Positions 45,356-59,307 of a stretch of DNA of 64,000 bases are shown here, piece by piece. The first letter of the stretch is position 1. Every line of letters starts with the position of its first letter. The notes under the pieces are model-generated. The model made no database searches. It saw nothing but the letters and a program-made list of their open reading frames with translations, and was not told where the DNA came from. The DNA comes from Arcuatula senhousia. Lineage: Eukaryota > Mollusca > Bivalvia > Mytilida > Mytilidae. The translations under genes and the position numbers were made by a program. The DNA lies in assembly GCA_963971305.1 (NCBI GenBank), contig OZ020306.1:2720842-2784841 (forward strand), given 5' to 3'.

Positions 45356-46426
45356 GTAAGTTTTGAAAATATTAAATGACAAAATTTTAGCTTTAAATAG
45401 GAAGATACCCGATAATTAAGCATTGTGTTCTATTTCCAATTTAATATTTATGTCACTTGAACCGAAGTTTGTTTTCTATTCTTTGTTTTTTCACCACAAA
45501 ATAACCTCTTGAAACTAATAATAAATCAATATTTTTAAAACCGGAACACCCCCTGGAATAATTAAAAGGAACCACCCTGATATTACTTGGTTACTCAGTG
45601 CAGTCTCCTTGTAGCATCTGTCCCTGGTTTTGACGCTCTTTATGATTTTGTAACTCCAGTTTTTGTTTCGTTTTCGGTTTTATTTCTGAAAGTAAGTGCG
45701 CTTTTGTGTGTCTGTGTGTGAAATGCATTTTTAAAAACCACTTATTCAAATTCACTTTGTGTAAATATTTATTTGTTGCTAAGGGAGTTACTTTTAAGTG
45801 CACCAGAGTCAATGTTTACATCAAATATCATAATCAACAAAAACAAAATCTTTGACAGTTGAAATTTTTCATCCAAGATATTAATCTCTCATCAGCAGTA
45901 AGACATTTTCTCGCTTTGCTATTCGTCATCCTCACCTGCCCACGTGCATCAGCGCGTGTTTTTCTTGATAAAAGATGATGTGATAGAATGTTAATACTAC
46001 ACAAGCATTCTTCAGTGTGTATTGCGCACACCTTATAAAGATCACAAGTCGGAGGCAGTATGGAACAATAACATAAAAGTTTAGCTGGAGTGACAGTTCT
46101 CCTCTCGCTCTTTTGTGTGGACTGTGAAATTACTTCTTGCTTTTGGGATCTAGTTTAGAGGAACATTATCATATCATACTTTTGAAACTTTATAAACAGG
46201 AAATATGCTTTATCCAACAAATTCTAGATGGAACCGATTTCTGGTATGTTGATTTTTTGGTTTTCTTTACTTCCGGAAGTTTGGAGTTGGCCATTATTTT
46301 AGGAGTTTTCTATTTTACAATAGCAAAAGTATTTATGAATTCATCATTTTAATAATTGTCTTTATTAATGGATAAAATTAATTTCTTTATTAAAAGGTAC
46401 CGGGAGTCGCTGATCGATCAAGCGAA

Positions 46427-49400
46427 ATGACAATTAGGAGAAGCCGGTTCTCATCCGTACCCCCTCCAGGCTACTTTTCCGTGAGTATTTATGTCATTTG
46501 TAAAATTTAGTTTGTAATATTCTATAGATATTATTTGCAAAATCTAGCATATCAATACGTGGAACCTGTCAGAAATTAGTCAGATTTTGCCATAAAGTAA
46601 AAAGAAAAGAAAGAAAAGAAAAAAAGATCACATTTTGTATTTTGGGTATCACCAATGATTTTATTAACAAACTTTTTTCCATGTCAGTTCAATACAATGT
46701 ACTAATTACCGTTTAATATGGATTAATCAGGAATGTTTTCTTATCATTAATCGTTTATTGATATATATTTGATTATCCTAATGAATGTTTGGATACAAGT
46801 ACAAGATAAGCAAACAGATAAACAATCATACGCATTACTTAATTGATAGATAATAAATAGATTAATTGAATTACTTCTTCCATGTTAATTGTTCTATCCC
46901 TCCCCCAGATAGAGGGGGTCCCAATCACTTGTAACCTGGTATCGGATTACCCCTTTCTATATGTAGAAGCAACCTGTGCCAAGTTTTCCAAGGTTAACAC
47001 ATCCCACTTTATAATTAGACAGATTCCTGATAAGTGTGTAATGATGCAGACATGACAGAAATAGGATTTATGATAGATGAATACTGTATATGCTGCAGTA
47101 TTCTTGATTGTTAATTAGCAAAATGACAAATGATATAGGATATGAACATGCAAACCAGATATAGATGCAGATCTTAATTATTATTTTCGTCATACATGCC
47201 ATACTTATGTCATTGATTTTAGGTTTAAAATATTTCTTTAATAAAACTAGAAAAAAAATATTGTTTTTTTATTTGTGGAATGACCTCCCACTTAACATAC
47301 ATTCATTTTTTAGGCTTGCAATGTACTCACATGGACCGACTGACTATTTAACTGGATTTTCCAAAAATAATAATAACCTGATTTGTTATGAGCTATATAT
47401 TCTGGAATCATAGGTTAAAAAAGAAAAATATTCTGAGGAAGGATTTCTGTTATAATATAAAATCACTTGTATAAAATAGTGCTGATAGTGAAGAAAAAAT
47501 ATGTTGTCGCGTAAAATCAAGCCCCGTTCAAGTCAAATAGTCGGTCCCTTATATTCTAGGTCTTTTGATTTTAGACAAACTTGATTCTTGTAGGTTTTCG
47601 TCTTTCTCTCTATTATAATCTTCTTTCTACACATTTGAAATTTTATCATTTCTTTATATCGAACATACAACCTAAAATGTTGACATCTGCCGATCGTATG
47701 AGATTTCATAAAAGTAAAACTTAAACTTCGTTTCAAATTCTTTTCCTAATGTTAATAACGTGGAACCCTGTATACGTCATTTTCGCAATTCTACAGCTGA
47801 ACCAAAACTACTGATAAACCTTCCTGATTTACTAACGCAAAAATGACCGCTTTCAAACATTATTGCATTGACTCTCAGTTGAAGTTATCTGTTATTGTCA
47901 TGTCGTTATTTAATTTGACCAATGGAGTTAGTACTGGATAGAATAGTGTTAAAAAGGTACTCTTGTCTGACTTGTCTAAAATGTCTGATACGTTTCTGAA
48001 GTTTGTGCTAATAAATGTCCTCATTCGTTTGGCGGATTTTCATAACTTGGATGAGATATCTCTTCTCTCATTGATTCGATTCTGTACAAGAAAGATTGTT
48101 TCCTTCAGATTATATTTTTATTATTTTTGTTAATGATTTCTCATTGCATGTGTCCAGGGCATGTCTGTCTCCATCAAATTCGATTAATTTTTATCTAGAG
48201 CACAAAAGGACATTCTGCCATCAGAAAATGGTCCAACTATCCACCATCAAGGTCCGCCCTCTATGCAGATGACATTTACTACCCTGAATACAGACCAAGA
48301 TCTTATTTTGGTAAGGAAACTTTGCATATAAAAAACATATATCCTTCCCTGAATACAGAAAATATGAATTAAGCTCGCATATTAACATTTATTATACACA
48401 TATAGTTTGAAATAAAAAAAGGTTTGAACATTTTTATTAGCTAAGATCTATGTAACACTTTGTATTTACCTGGAATCAAATTGCTTTGATGACTTAACTG
48501 ACATTTCTTTTATTTTCCTGAACTTTGTGATCAGCCAGACAAAGGAACGCTGGTTACATCCATTTGATATTATACACATCTATTTTTGTTGATGTTGGTA
48601 GAAAATAACAATTCCCCATACTGACTTCCGCTTTGATCCACGTTTTAGATTCAACAAGAGAGGAGAACGAGATAAGACGAGATGTAAATAGTGAGTTGTT
48701 GTACACCACAAACCTAATGGACGATACGTATGACCTTGCTGCCAGGTCACGAAACAGAGATCAGTCCTTACTGAGAGATGCTACAAGGGCACTCGTAAGT
48801 ATAATCTTCATTGACATCATTACATTTGTAAGATAAATATTGGTCATGTTGGTAGATTTCTTTTCACAGTTTTCCTCATATTAACGCACCACATGGTACG
48901 TTCCATTGTCATATTTTTAACGTAAAAAGAAAAGAGGAAATCATAAGTATGATTACTTCACACAATAAAATCGTAGAACATTTGTTTTAGTTTTCTTTCC
49001 TCCTTTAACCTATATCTTAATTATAAATATTATATCACATAGCATGAAATCAGGAATCAGTGAAAATAGATATTTATTATCCCTTAATCTTAAACCCTTT
49101 CCACAAATTAGTTCTATTGGCAGGTCAAACTATGAACTTCATGGACCCAGAACACACCTCTTTATTTTAGTTTCTTTCCAAGTTTTAGAGTATTTTCTGT
49201 AATATAAAAAAAATATAAGTATTAGCTTGTCATGAAAAGGTAGCCACCGTTCAAATAGATTTAGACAGCAATTCATTGTTTAATATTGCGCAGAAATGAG
49301 ATTGAAAAATACGTTGACTACTATTACCCATACATTTAGAATTTACTAACATATTATGAAAAAAGTAATATTTTATACTCTATGTCATAAGATTCAAATA

Positions 49401-52400
49401 TTTTTCATTGTTAAGTTTAAATGTATTCTCGTAGAGTTTTCGCTTACTAGTATAAGTCAAGAAGGATGCTACCTTTTCATGTCTCGAAATATCATTAAAT
49501 CGTGTCAAATGTTAAAATGACACAATATCAATACCATATTCATGCAGCCCTCATCGACGCCTGTCGGAGATCAGAAAACATCAAAGTACACTCCAGCTAG
49601 GCATTTTCCCAGACCCCACTTGCCGTCATCTCTGATCCCGAAAAGTATTTCAAATTATCCTAAGCTCACACCACCATTATATAGAGGAACGACTAATGTC
49701 CAACCTTTGGGCATTCTCACATCCCTAGACTGGACATCTCCTCTACGGAAATATCAACTTGGTGCAAGTCTTCCTGAAATAGAAAATGGTGATGATTACT
49801 CGGAGATTTCAGCTTATGAAACACCGACGGAAAGCGCTCGGTCATCTCCGGAACGAGATCTTGTAAGTGTACCTAAACGCAGACGACGACCAAGAAGAAA
49901 ACTGCGAACATACTACAAGCGACTTCCCCGACGCTCTAGAAATGTAAAATATTATCCAAGTTTAGACAACGAATCAATAGCGTCCGATGACGTCACATAC
50001 GGTGAGTATGACGATGAATATCATGATGTAGGTGACGGAGAATATTACGTTGTTGACAGAGATCGATCTCCATCTCCCGAGGAATATATTCCGTTTGCTC
50101 CTCGTCACAAAATCAACCTTGATGATGACGAATATAGGTGCCATGTCCCAAGTGTTTCAGAAATGGCTGTATCTCATTCAGCTCCACCGAAGACAGACTT
50201 AGAATTAGGGGCAGAAAAGTCTCAAATTACAAGTGATGTATTGTTTCATGATGTTGTTGCCCAAACTGCGGCAAAGGCAAGAAGTGCACTCAAAAATGTA
50301 GATTTAGACGAGTACGATTCTGCTAGTTTGGTAATCAGTGTTGAAGGAGAGTACAAAGATCCAGTACGAGGAGAAAACATGGGATTTCACTACATAGCTC
50401 GTCCACTAGCTCTTAAGGGACCAATGCTTGCCGGTCCGGCAGTTTATGCCTCCACTGCATCTGATTCTGCTTTCAGTAGGTATATGGATGATATGAGAGA
50501 ATTCCGAGCTCAAATAAGAAACAGACTAGAGACTGGTTATAAAACTCTCAGTGACGTAACCTCTAAATATCAAAGTCATTCTTATCCTATACTTGCCACA
50601 TCATACAGAAGTAGGTTACGTGCATTGTCACCCCCTAGAACCTCATCGACCGTGAGGGAAGTGAGGGCAGTATCTCCCGTCCGTTCTGGATACAAAGCTA
50701 TGTCATTACCGGTGAGCAACCTCCGTAAGCGATTGGAAGAAATAGAGAACAAATATAAATCGTATGGGTCAGGAAAATGCCTAGATGTTCCCGATCGTCT
50801 GGTTGTGTACCCTGTATCAGAAAGGTCAACCATTAAACCATTGACTGCCACAGAACTTTTACCTGGCAACACAAAGACACTTGATTTGTACGAAGGAAGT
50901 GCAAAGGGCAATGAACTTTCAACTCTAGAAAAAATCAACATCAAGGTAACAGGTTGTCCGGACCTATGCCGAATGTATTTGCATTTTATACTAGTAATAG
51001 TGTAAAGCACGATTTGTATAATAATCAGATTTGAGTGTTTTACTCCACCTCATAGAGCACGTCAACCTCGACCCCACCTAAAGATATTTCCCCACTACGT
51101 CACCGTGGCCACTAGACTCATATATGATATGTTTCCCTTTGATCTTAATAAACCAATAAACCCATGTATTCACTTAGAGAGTACCTTTATCAGCCAGTGC
51201 CCTGTGATTTAGAAGTCAAACACTACGATGTATGTGTAAATAGTGTGTTTTCGTGCTGCTTATTCTAATTCGGAAATTGAGGGTTGCTTGAATAAGCAAG
51301 AAACAAGAGCCCATGAGAATGAACAAAACATTAACTGAAAGAACGGTTGACTGGGTCCGTGAAGCCTGCCTTTCTTTCTATATTTCTCTTTCCCACATAA
51401 TAATTGTATTTCAGCATTTTTATTTTTATCTTTTCCCTGGTGACAGGTTGACACAGAGATGTACTCCTCACCTAGATCCTCAGTGGCCTCAAGGCGTATT
51501 CGCCAAACTTCGGTCGTAAGAACACCCGCTCCAACACCTTCAAGGGCGATGTCTTGCCCACCTGTATCTCGAGGTTCCAACCAGGTAGTTGTAATTCTAA
51601 CTAGTCCTGCTTTTAAAGGCGGCTCCCGTGTCTTCTCTGCCAAGTCGGCGGCCATGGCTGTTCGGGAGCGATCTTTACCGCCCATTCCTTTAAGGAGAAT
51701 TGAAACAGAGTATCCATCACTCCATTCCTCAGATATACTAGCAAGTCGTATCGGAGCTAGGAGAGTCATAAATACGTCTATTGGTTGCTTCTTGGCTCCT
51801 ATGTACCATCCTTACCTGTCAAGAAACCAGCCTTATACTTCCATGTATAGACCGCTTTATTATCGTCGCTACTTGGCTACTATAAGAGATGTTCCTAGCA
51901 GACCAAGAGTAGCAGTTTTGGCTCAACCTTTAAGACGTAAAATATACCGAAAGGTGACAAAAAATTCACCTGCATTTCTATGTTTGGAATTTTGATTCAT
52001 GTCGACGTTAATCCAAGTAAGGGTGGACTTGACTTGTAAGTTTGATACTGGGGCAAGTCAAACCCGCCTTTTTCCAGATCTGCAGACCCATTCAGCCGTG
52101 GCTTTCTGGCTTTCAATGTTTAGCAATTTGTTAATGTAATGTGAATTCAGAAATAATTCTGTCTTTTTTGTCAAATGCTTTAAACGTTTTTGCTATAGTT
52201 GATTCTCATGGGAAAGACATGCGCGCGTGATGTGCATTGCTTATTCAAGCTAACTAACTCATCAGTTTCATTTTCAGATACGCATGCTTGTTGTAACACT
52301 TGATGCATGAGGATCACGCAGCGGTGACGTTCTGTGCTTCCGGTATGGCATGTAAATTTAACGCATGCGTTTTATATTTTCTGTCCAATCTGTCTGTCTC

Positions 52401-55400
52401 ACTGTTTAATTTCTGATTAATTTCTAAGTTGATGTTAAATTTTCTTGTAAGAAATAATGATAACAAAATCGTTTAAAGTTTAATGAATGAATTTTAATTA
52501 AGTGTTTTTCCATTACTTGTGAAAAAGGTTTTCTACCACATTCAAGTTTTATGAAACTAACAAATGCTTACAAGTTTAAAATTAAAGGTAAAAGAAGTGA
52601 GATGACAGAGACAACCCAAAGTCTTTCCCTTCCCTTATATTTATATCATTCTAAACAGGCTGCCCTCGTTGGAAACAAAGTTGAAGTAGTTACTCCACAC
52701 AGAAGAAGGCCAAAGTCCACCTATGCTGCAAATAAAATGAGAGAACTTAAGAGAGACGAACGTGAAATGGAGGTAAATTATCTCTCCAATCAAATATTGT
52801 TTTGCACACGCAAAACAGCTCAGCACCATATTCGCAGTGTAACGTTTAGCACAATTATTTCTTCATGGGGGAGGTTGAAATAAAGTGTAAGATTTAGTAT
52901 AATGCTCATATGGTTTGCTTTGACCGAAAGGTGAAAAAAAACATTTATAGTAAAATTTGATAATGATGCAAAGACATATGTTTCAACTGTTAAAATCCTT
53001 TTTGAAATTCAAAAACGTCAATGGTACAAAATATAAAAATATCTTTTTCAAGAAATTTTATTTCTACACAACGAATAGGGTAGTGTATGAATCCTAATAC
53101 AATATTTCTGTGATAACCCTGCATCACAAGTTTTTTTTGAAATAAAGTTAATAATAACGCACTCCATCATTTTTTATTTTTATCTTCCTTTTAGATTAGC
53201 CTTATAGTTCACCTATAGTATTTGCAACACTGATTTTTTTAAAAACCCTTGTTTAACAACTTCTTATGATTAAAAAAATATATATCTGCACGTCAATTGG
53301 TATATCTTATAGAATAACAAAATTATCTTAGAAGTCAAAACAAGTTTTACCAATAATACATTTTGTAATAAGTGTGCGCTGTAGGAATTATTAAGTCAAA
53401 TTGGATATGATATTCCATTAATGATGATTCATACGTCAAATGACATTCATGATAAATCATCAAATTTTGTAACTATTACAGAAAATTTGATTGTCAAATA
53501 ACAACGAAAACAAAATAAAAATATGGCACTATCAAGCTTCAACTTTTAACAACTATTGTAAAATGAATACTTTAAATACATGTTCTTATTATCTTTGTTT
53601 CAATTCATTGTGTCATTCAAACCTGAGACAATAATTAAAATTCGATATGATTTTCTCAGTTCGAACCTATCTTTTACCAAACAAATACTAACTTAAATTG
53701 TCAGAGTGTAAATTCTATATTTTAACTACACTAATTAAGCCCTTTTCAAAAGTACTTTATTTAAAATTTTATTTTTTTTTTTAGTTTAAGACTATTTTTG
53801 TAGTAGGAGTAATATGATGTAAATATCACGGTAGTTAAATTAACTTTTAATTCTGTACCTAAATTGGTTTTATTTAACTTGCAACAAAATATGAAGTAAG
53901 TTTGCCAAGGAACACGCATGGTGTTATTTTGTTATGCTATACATACCATAATTTCTAAACGAATAAAGGCGTTCAACAGGGTTATCCATTGACACATCAT
54001 TTGTTTGTCGTAGAAAAGATTGATTATAGATTAGTAAAGATCATAGTAACTGGAGGAACACATTTTTCAGGTAGAAGCTATTCCAATCCAAAGCACAACA
54101 AGCTTAAAAGCATCCAGTGTATCAGTGAGTATGCCACTTATTGTCATCTCCTGGAGGAAAGTCAGAATATTGCAAAATATTTTAAGGGCTAAAAGTAGAA
54201 AAATATGATTATGAAAAAAGTCATATTATTTGATGTTTTTTGTTAGAATCTTTTTTAGATATTATTATAAGTATTTACTTATAATTTCTTATTAGTTCCT
54301 TTGTTGGTTATGATTCTGAAAAGTATTCGGTACATTGTACTATGTTTTATTGAAATGATTTAATATAGTACGAAATTATATTTGTATTTGCAATTTGTCT
54401 GACTTTTGATATGTCTTCATCACACATTATATTATCATCATCCAGTGTACAATTCATAGTAGAAACGAAAGCACTTGTTCGTGTCGAATTGCATGGCTTA
54501 GCGATTAATGGCCTTGGTAACCATGGTAACGTAGTAGTTTACGTTACCGAATCCCATGAGATGCGCTTTTGGTTGCGACTGTCTTTCCACATGATTTTGT
54601 TAAATGACACGGGGGCAAAGCTCATTGAATTAATGTATGCACTGTCTTGCTTATTTGCCTTTTTGCTTATGCTGCAAATCAACTGCAATCAGGAATTTTT
54701 GCAGTGTTACGTTATAACTCCAAATGTTTCAGCCGAATTTAAGTGGTGGAAAGATGCATTGGGATGAGGATGGAAACCTTACACAGCCTAGAAATCTCAT
54801 GTCTTGGCAGGTTGGTACCACGACGTTTGTCTTATATTATTAGCTGATAAGCTGTTTGCAATTAGCGTATGTAGTAACTCTCAATAGACGCAATGCTTAA
54901 ATATATCTGTTAAAAAAAAATTTTTTTCTAAACTAAAGTTGTTCCCTTTTAAATTGACATTTTTGCTTATCTATTTGAAAAGAAAATTAAATATAAGTCA
55001 TTTGTGATTCGTGAAATTACGCTTAATTGTATAAAATGCTATGCTTTGCTTAAAAAATATATGTAGTGGTTTCAAACTTTGATTATTATTTTTTTCGCGT
55101 AGAAAAATAAAAAAAAACAATAAAGTATTTTTTCTATAGATTTTCTATAGAACGTAATTTAATTTCTCTGGTAATGCATGTTGTTAATTTTTCAACCCTT
55201 TCTTACTTATCTAAACTTTATTTTTCTTTACATTTCCCTTTAAACATAAAGAAATATAACTACCTTCATGACCTTCAGTAAGACATTTTGGTCAATTGTT
55301 TTTTTTTCAAAGCTCTTTAAAAAGTACTACAAAATTGCCTTTATGTGGGGTAATCTTCATAAAATTTGCTTAAAAGAATCAATTACATTTTACAAGGACA

Positions 55401-58400
55401 TGTATTTTTGTAACTTTATTTTTTCTATCATTTTTTCGTAAAGCATATTTCTTATAACAAATAAATGAAATAAAAATTTTGAATAGAATTTAAACAAGTA
55501 GGTCTTATATTTAATTTCTATGTTACAAGATTTTCTTTCCAACCTATCCATTTGCTTTTACACACTTTACAAAGCATGTTTTTTACCCATGACTCCAGCG
55601 CCCTTTCCTTTTTTGTGAAGAATTTGTTTCACTTGCTATCTATATTTCTTCAATTTAAATAATTTCCATATAGACAACGCATTTTAAAGTAAATCTTATT
55701 TTCTTCAACCTATAGTTTTTTAATTTGAAAAACAAACAAAAATTCTGTAAACGGCTAGTTACAACGAACTTTCAAATTTGTTTATAATTAATCATGTTTG
55801 ATTTTCAAAACTTTGTGTTAATTATTTAATTTCCAAAATATTTTGAATTGAATTAAGATATAATATCATATCATTTTATTCGCTCTTTACCAATTTTGAA
55901 AATGATATACACCATAAGGCATGCTGACATGGCTTTGTTCAATGTTTCCAGTATCGTATTGAATCCCGAGTCCCCCCTGGCGACTACTTCTTCCCCGTCA
56001 AGACCATTGGCCATGTAAGAGACAAGCTCCTCCACATCAAGGAGGGGATGGACCGTCACAAACAACTCATGGATAGATATCTTCCTGATGAAGATTCAAA
56101 GACAGATGTTAAAACACAAATAATGAATAAAATAGTTGACATGGAAGTTAAAAACCCATAGTAAGTCGGCACCTCTGGTGCTACTTTGAGTGCTGGCGTG
56201 AAGCGTAGCTAGACTTGTGTGCACTTTGTGTTTTGGTCTCCCATTTTTGCATTTTATTGCTATGCTTTTGGCTTTGTAGATGCTAGCTCTGTTTATTTAC
56301 TTCATAGCATTTATAAATTATAGGAGAAACCTAAAATAAAGAAGCGAGTAAGGTTCAGGTAGGGTAGCCTATTTGGTTTATCCCCCACTATCATCATATT
56401 AACCACGAAAAAGTATAAACTTTTATCCTTACCGATTCAATAAATCCTGATTATCAAAAAAATACACCAACCCCAACCTTTGTTGAGTAGAACATTCTTC
56501 CGTTTACCTGAAATGTTACAACTTTAAAGTATCGGTGTATATTAATAATTTTTATGATTTAAAATGATATGAAGCCCATTCTTAACCTTAAACCTGCATC
56601 TATTTTTTTTCAAAAATTTATTCTCCGTTTGTGTCAATGTTTTTTAGAACACCTAAATTTTGAACCTGTAATTCCTACGGTAGTTTAGATTTGAATGCAT
56701 AGAGTAGATTTTGTTTCTTCTCATTTTATTTTACTTAATTTTACAATAGTAGTTTTCTATTAATTTTTTTTTAATTTTTTTTTATTTTATATACCTTATT
56801 TCTTCATGTTTCACCATAATGTCCTGGCTCATACTACATTACAAAAGAGTTTCCAAACATGGTTCTGTTTTAATAATGGTTTGTCAATTTAATTCAAATA
56901 TGCTTAAATTTTCGATAATTTTCCTCAAAATAATGCATATCTAATCATGCATTTAGCTTTTTGCATGGCATTTAATGTGTTTTTCTTGGTGTGTAGTCTT
57001 TTCAGAAAACGGGAAGATTTATTAACAACCACCTCATCAGATAACTCACCAAGTGTCAGAGCGCTGACTCCTTCACCGACCTCTCATCGGTGTCCGACTC
57101 CTCGACGGGCCGCCGTAAGTTCAATGTTTCCATGTAGTAATGAATGTTGATAGATCGGTCAGGCTGACTGGAATTCTTCTTTAATGATTAGAAATTAGAT
57201 TATTCTCTAAATATCACTTTTTCTTAAGCCTTAGAAACCGCCTTGTAACATTTGCATGATTATACTGCTTTTTATACAGGTAAGATTAATGCGCACATAT
57301 ATTTGCAACGTCACAGATACAAGTGCTTTCGTCATAAAGATGAAATATACACTCATATCATCAATCATTTTATGTGTTTTATGTAATGAGCTTATGTTTT
57401 GTTGTGCTGGAAAAATTATATGCTGATATTTTTATGGAGCAGACCATTTAAGTTGAAAAGTGGTTATTAATATTAGAATTTTAACTCTTTATCAATTCTC
57501 ACGGTTTTCCTACCGTAAAAATGCTGTGCTTTCTTAGCTCAGACTGACCGGAAGGGCCAAGTGAGCTATTGTCATCACTAGGTGCCCGTCGTCCGTCTGT
57601 CGTCTGTTTAACCTGGGATCCTGGGTAAAAATCTTCATATTCTATAAACGTCGGCTGGAAGCCAAGGCCGCAAAATCTTCATATCTTCATATTCTATAAA
57701 CGTCGGCTTGAAGCCAAGGCCGCAAAATTTTCATATCTTCATATTCTATATACGTCGGCTGGAAGCCAAGGCCGCTTAGGATATTGACCAGGATGCCAGG
57801 TTATCGACTGTGTATTTTTCTAAATAAACACCGAAGGAAATTCTTTTATTCAGATATCTTCTCTAAAAATTGCTTGATTGATTTGTCAAGAAACATTGGC
57901 CGTCGTTACTTAAAATATAACATACTAAGTGTAAGCCGTATAACTCTAAAATTAGAACAGATAGAATAAATATAAAGGATTTTACAAGCTTTTCAATATC
58001 AAAAACCATACAAAAGTCTCCAATGGGTCGAAGTTGTCAGATCTTCCATTGATTTACCCGTTTAAATAGAGGTCTCATGTTTTTTGGGGGAAATAGAATG
58101 GAAACTATAACAGATAAAGGAGAGGTGTTGTTTGCTTTTCCCTTCAATTCTCTATCGGTGGAAGTGATCAAAGAACCCCTTGTAGGAGTTTTGACCCTTT
58201 CATATAATTGGCCTATAGCATTAAAACTATGTAATAGAGAAAAGCTATACTTGTTTTCACCTTCAGCTCATTAAGCTCTACAAATCCATCATTGGGTCGA
58301 AATGATCAGATGACCCTTTACATGGATTTTGCTCTTAAAGGATCAAAAATTGCTTTTATCCATGGGTTTGGCATATAGAATGAAAACTATATGAGATAGA

Positions 58401-59307
58401 GAAAAGGTATTGTTTGCTTAAACATTCAGCGTATTGAGCTCTGCGAAAGTCTCCATTGGGTCGAAGTAGTCAAATGATCCATATAAGAGTAATGGCCTCT
58501 TATTTTTAAAATTGTTCGTTTTTATACCCCGCAACAGGAAGTGGCGAGGTAGTATGTGAAACCCTCCGTTTCGGTCGGTGTCTGTCCGTCCCCCGAATGT
58601 TTCCAAATATAATTGAAAACGCATCAATGAATTTAAATGATGTTTGCATAGCTTCTTGATACAATAAAATGCAGGTCAAGTTCAATTTTTAGGATAGTCC
58701 GATTTTGTCCCTAATCTAAGAAAGATAACTCATTCATTCTAAAGAAAGATAAGTCATTTCTCTCTATATACCTGAAATGTATACAGACCATGGCGTGGTA
58801 TCATTTAATGTCTCATTAGATTCCCTATGTTTTGTTTTCTACATTGAAAACCGGTAACGATCAACTTAATATAATGTGCAACTAAATGAGCGCTAAGAAA
58901 GCTTCTAAAGATTGGAGTTGTAAAATGAATCTTTTTGTGTTTTTTTTTACCTAAAATGTTGTAAAAATTGGTAAATAATCATATTGATTCTATTGATTAT
59001 TAAATGAGGTGAGTGGTTCCGGCTCCTGGGAGCTCTTGTAATAATATGATAAAGGCGTGTTTATCTCGACTCATTTTGAAAGCATGCCCACTTTTCAAGT
59101 CAAATGGTCAACTTTTATGTTGTTTCCAATTATTTTAAAAAACGGATATAAAGCAAGGCTATTCATTTTGTAATAACAATTCTTTTAAAGCAAACCGCAG
59201 TAAGTTCCAAATCTGAAGATTATAAACCCATGTCGGACGCCCGCAGACGGGCTAGGAGAGCTATTTGTAAAAGTAGAGGAAACCCACGCTATTTCAAGAC
59301 GGACTAG
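46427..59307 (+). CDS. Unrecognised 968-aa disordered Arg/Ser/Pro/Tyr-rich protein (11 exons)
   Basis: Exons: 46427-46480, 48199-48310, 48649-48794, 49548-50945, 51447-51953, 52659-52772, 54071-54124, 54733-54810, 55952-56160, 56997-57114, 59191-59307 (TAG); all phases agree and acceptors have clear pyrimidine tracts. I recognise no domain. The 466-codon exon 4 has a basic cluster (PKRRRRPRRKLR), an acidic Tyr/Asp stretch (EYDDEYHDVGDGEYYVVDRD), SPxR/SPPR motifs and a short helical segment (SNLRKRLEEIENKYKSYG). Exon 5 is Tyr/Arg-rich; the C-terminal exons hold a charged, possibly helical part (VRDKLLHIKEGMDRHKQLMD) and a basic tail. No signal peptide or membrane helix is seen. The composition would fit a cytoskeletal, myofibrillar or RNA-associated protein; this is a guess. 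The N-terminus may extend upstream through 45306-45355. Confidence 0.78.
49548..50945 (+). CDS. Large central exon of the 968-aa gene
   Basis: A 1398-bp exon (466 codons), phase 0 at both ends, so it could be skipped without a frameshift. It follows 'accatattcatgcag' and ends AACATCAAG|GTAACA. The ATG just before it (49542) is in the acceptor and is not a start. It carries most of the low-complexity sequence of the protein. Confidence 0.8.
57531..59040 (-). repeat. Inverted copy of the 'gctcacctg...aagagct' dispersed repeat, in intron 10
   Basis: Begins 'ttagctcagactgaccggaa' with gtccgtctgtcgtctgttta and ends 'tccggctcctgggagctctt', the complement of the 29910-30635 element. Internally it has 'agctctacaaa.tc..c.ttgggtcgaa' blocks repeated about three times. 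A second, unrelated repeat ('accccgcaacaggaagtggc') lies inside near 58527-58610. Confidence 0.6.
57630..57776 (+). repeat. Three-unit ~50-bp minisatellite in intron 10
   Basis: Three units of 'cttcatattctataaacgtc' plus 'ggctggaagccaaggccgc', with one- to two-base differences. It lies inside the dispersed repeat. Confidence 0.85.

Noticed and set aside
49542..49547. ATG as start of a separate 487-codon gene
   Set aside because: The ATG is part of the acceptor region before CAG|CCC. Upstream exons join in phase, so the frame is an internal exon.
50582..51010. 142-codon open frame on the minus strand
   Set aside because: It lies fully antisense to the large coding exon, whose frame and splice sites are supported by neighbouring exons.
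51260..51769. 169-codon open frame on the minus strand
   Set aside because: It is antisense to exon 5 of the 968-aa gene and continues past its acceptor into the intron with no domain.
54411..54767. 118-codon open frame on the plus strand
   Set aside because: It lies mostly in an intron of the 968-aa gene and overlaps exon 8 in another frame; composition is not protein-like.
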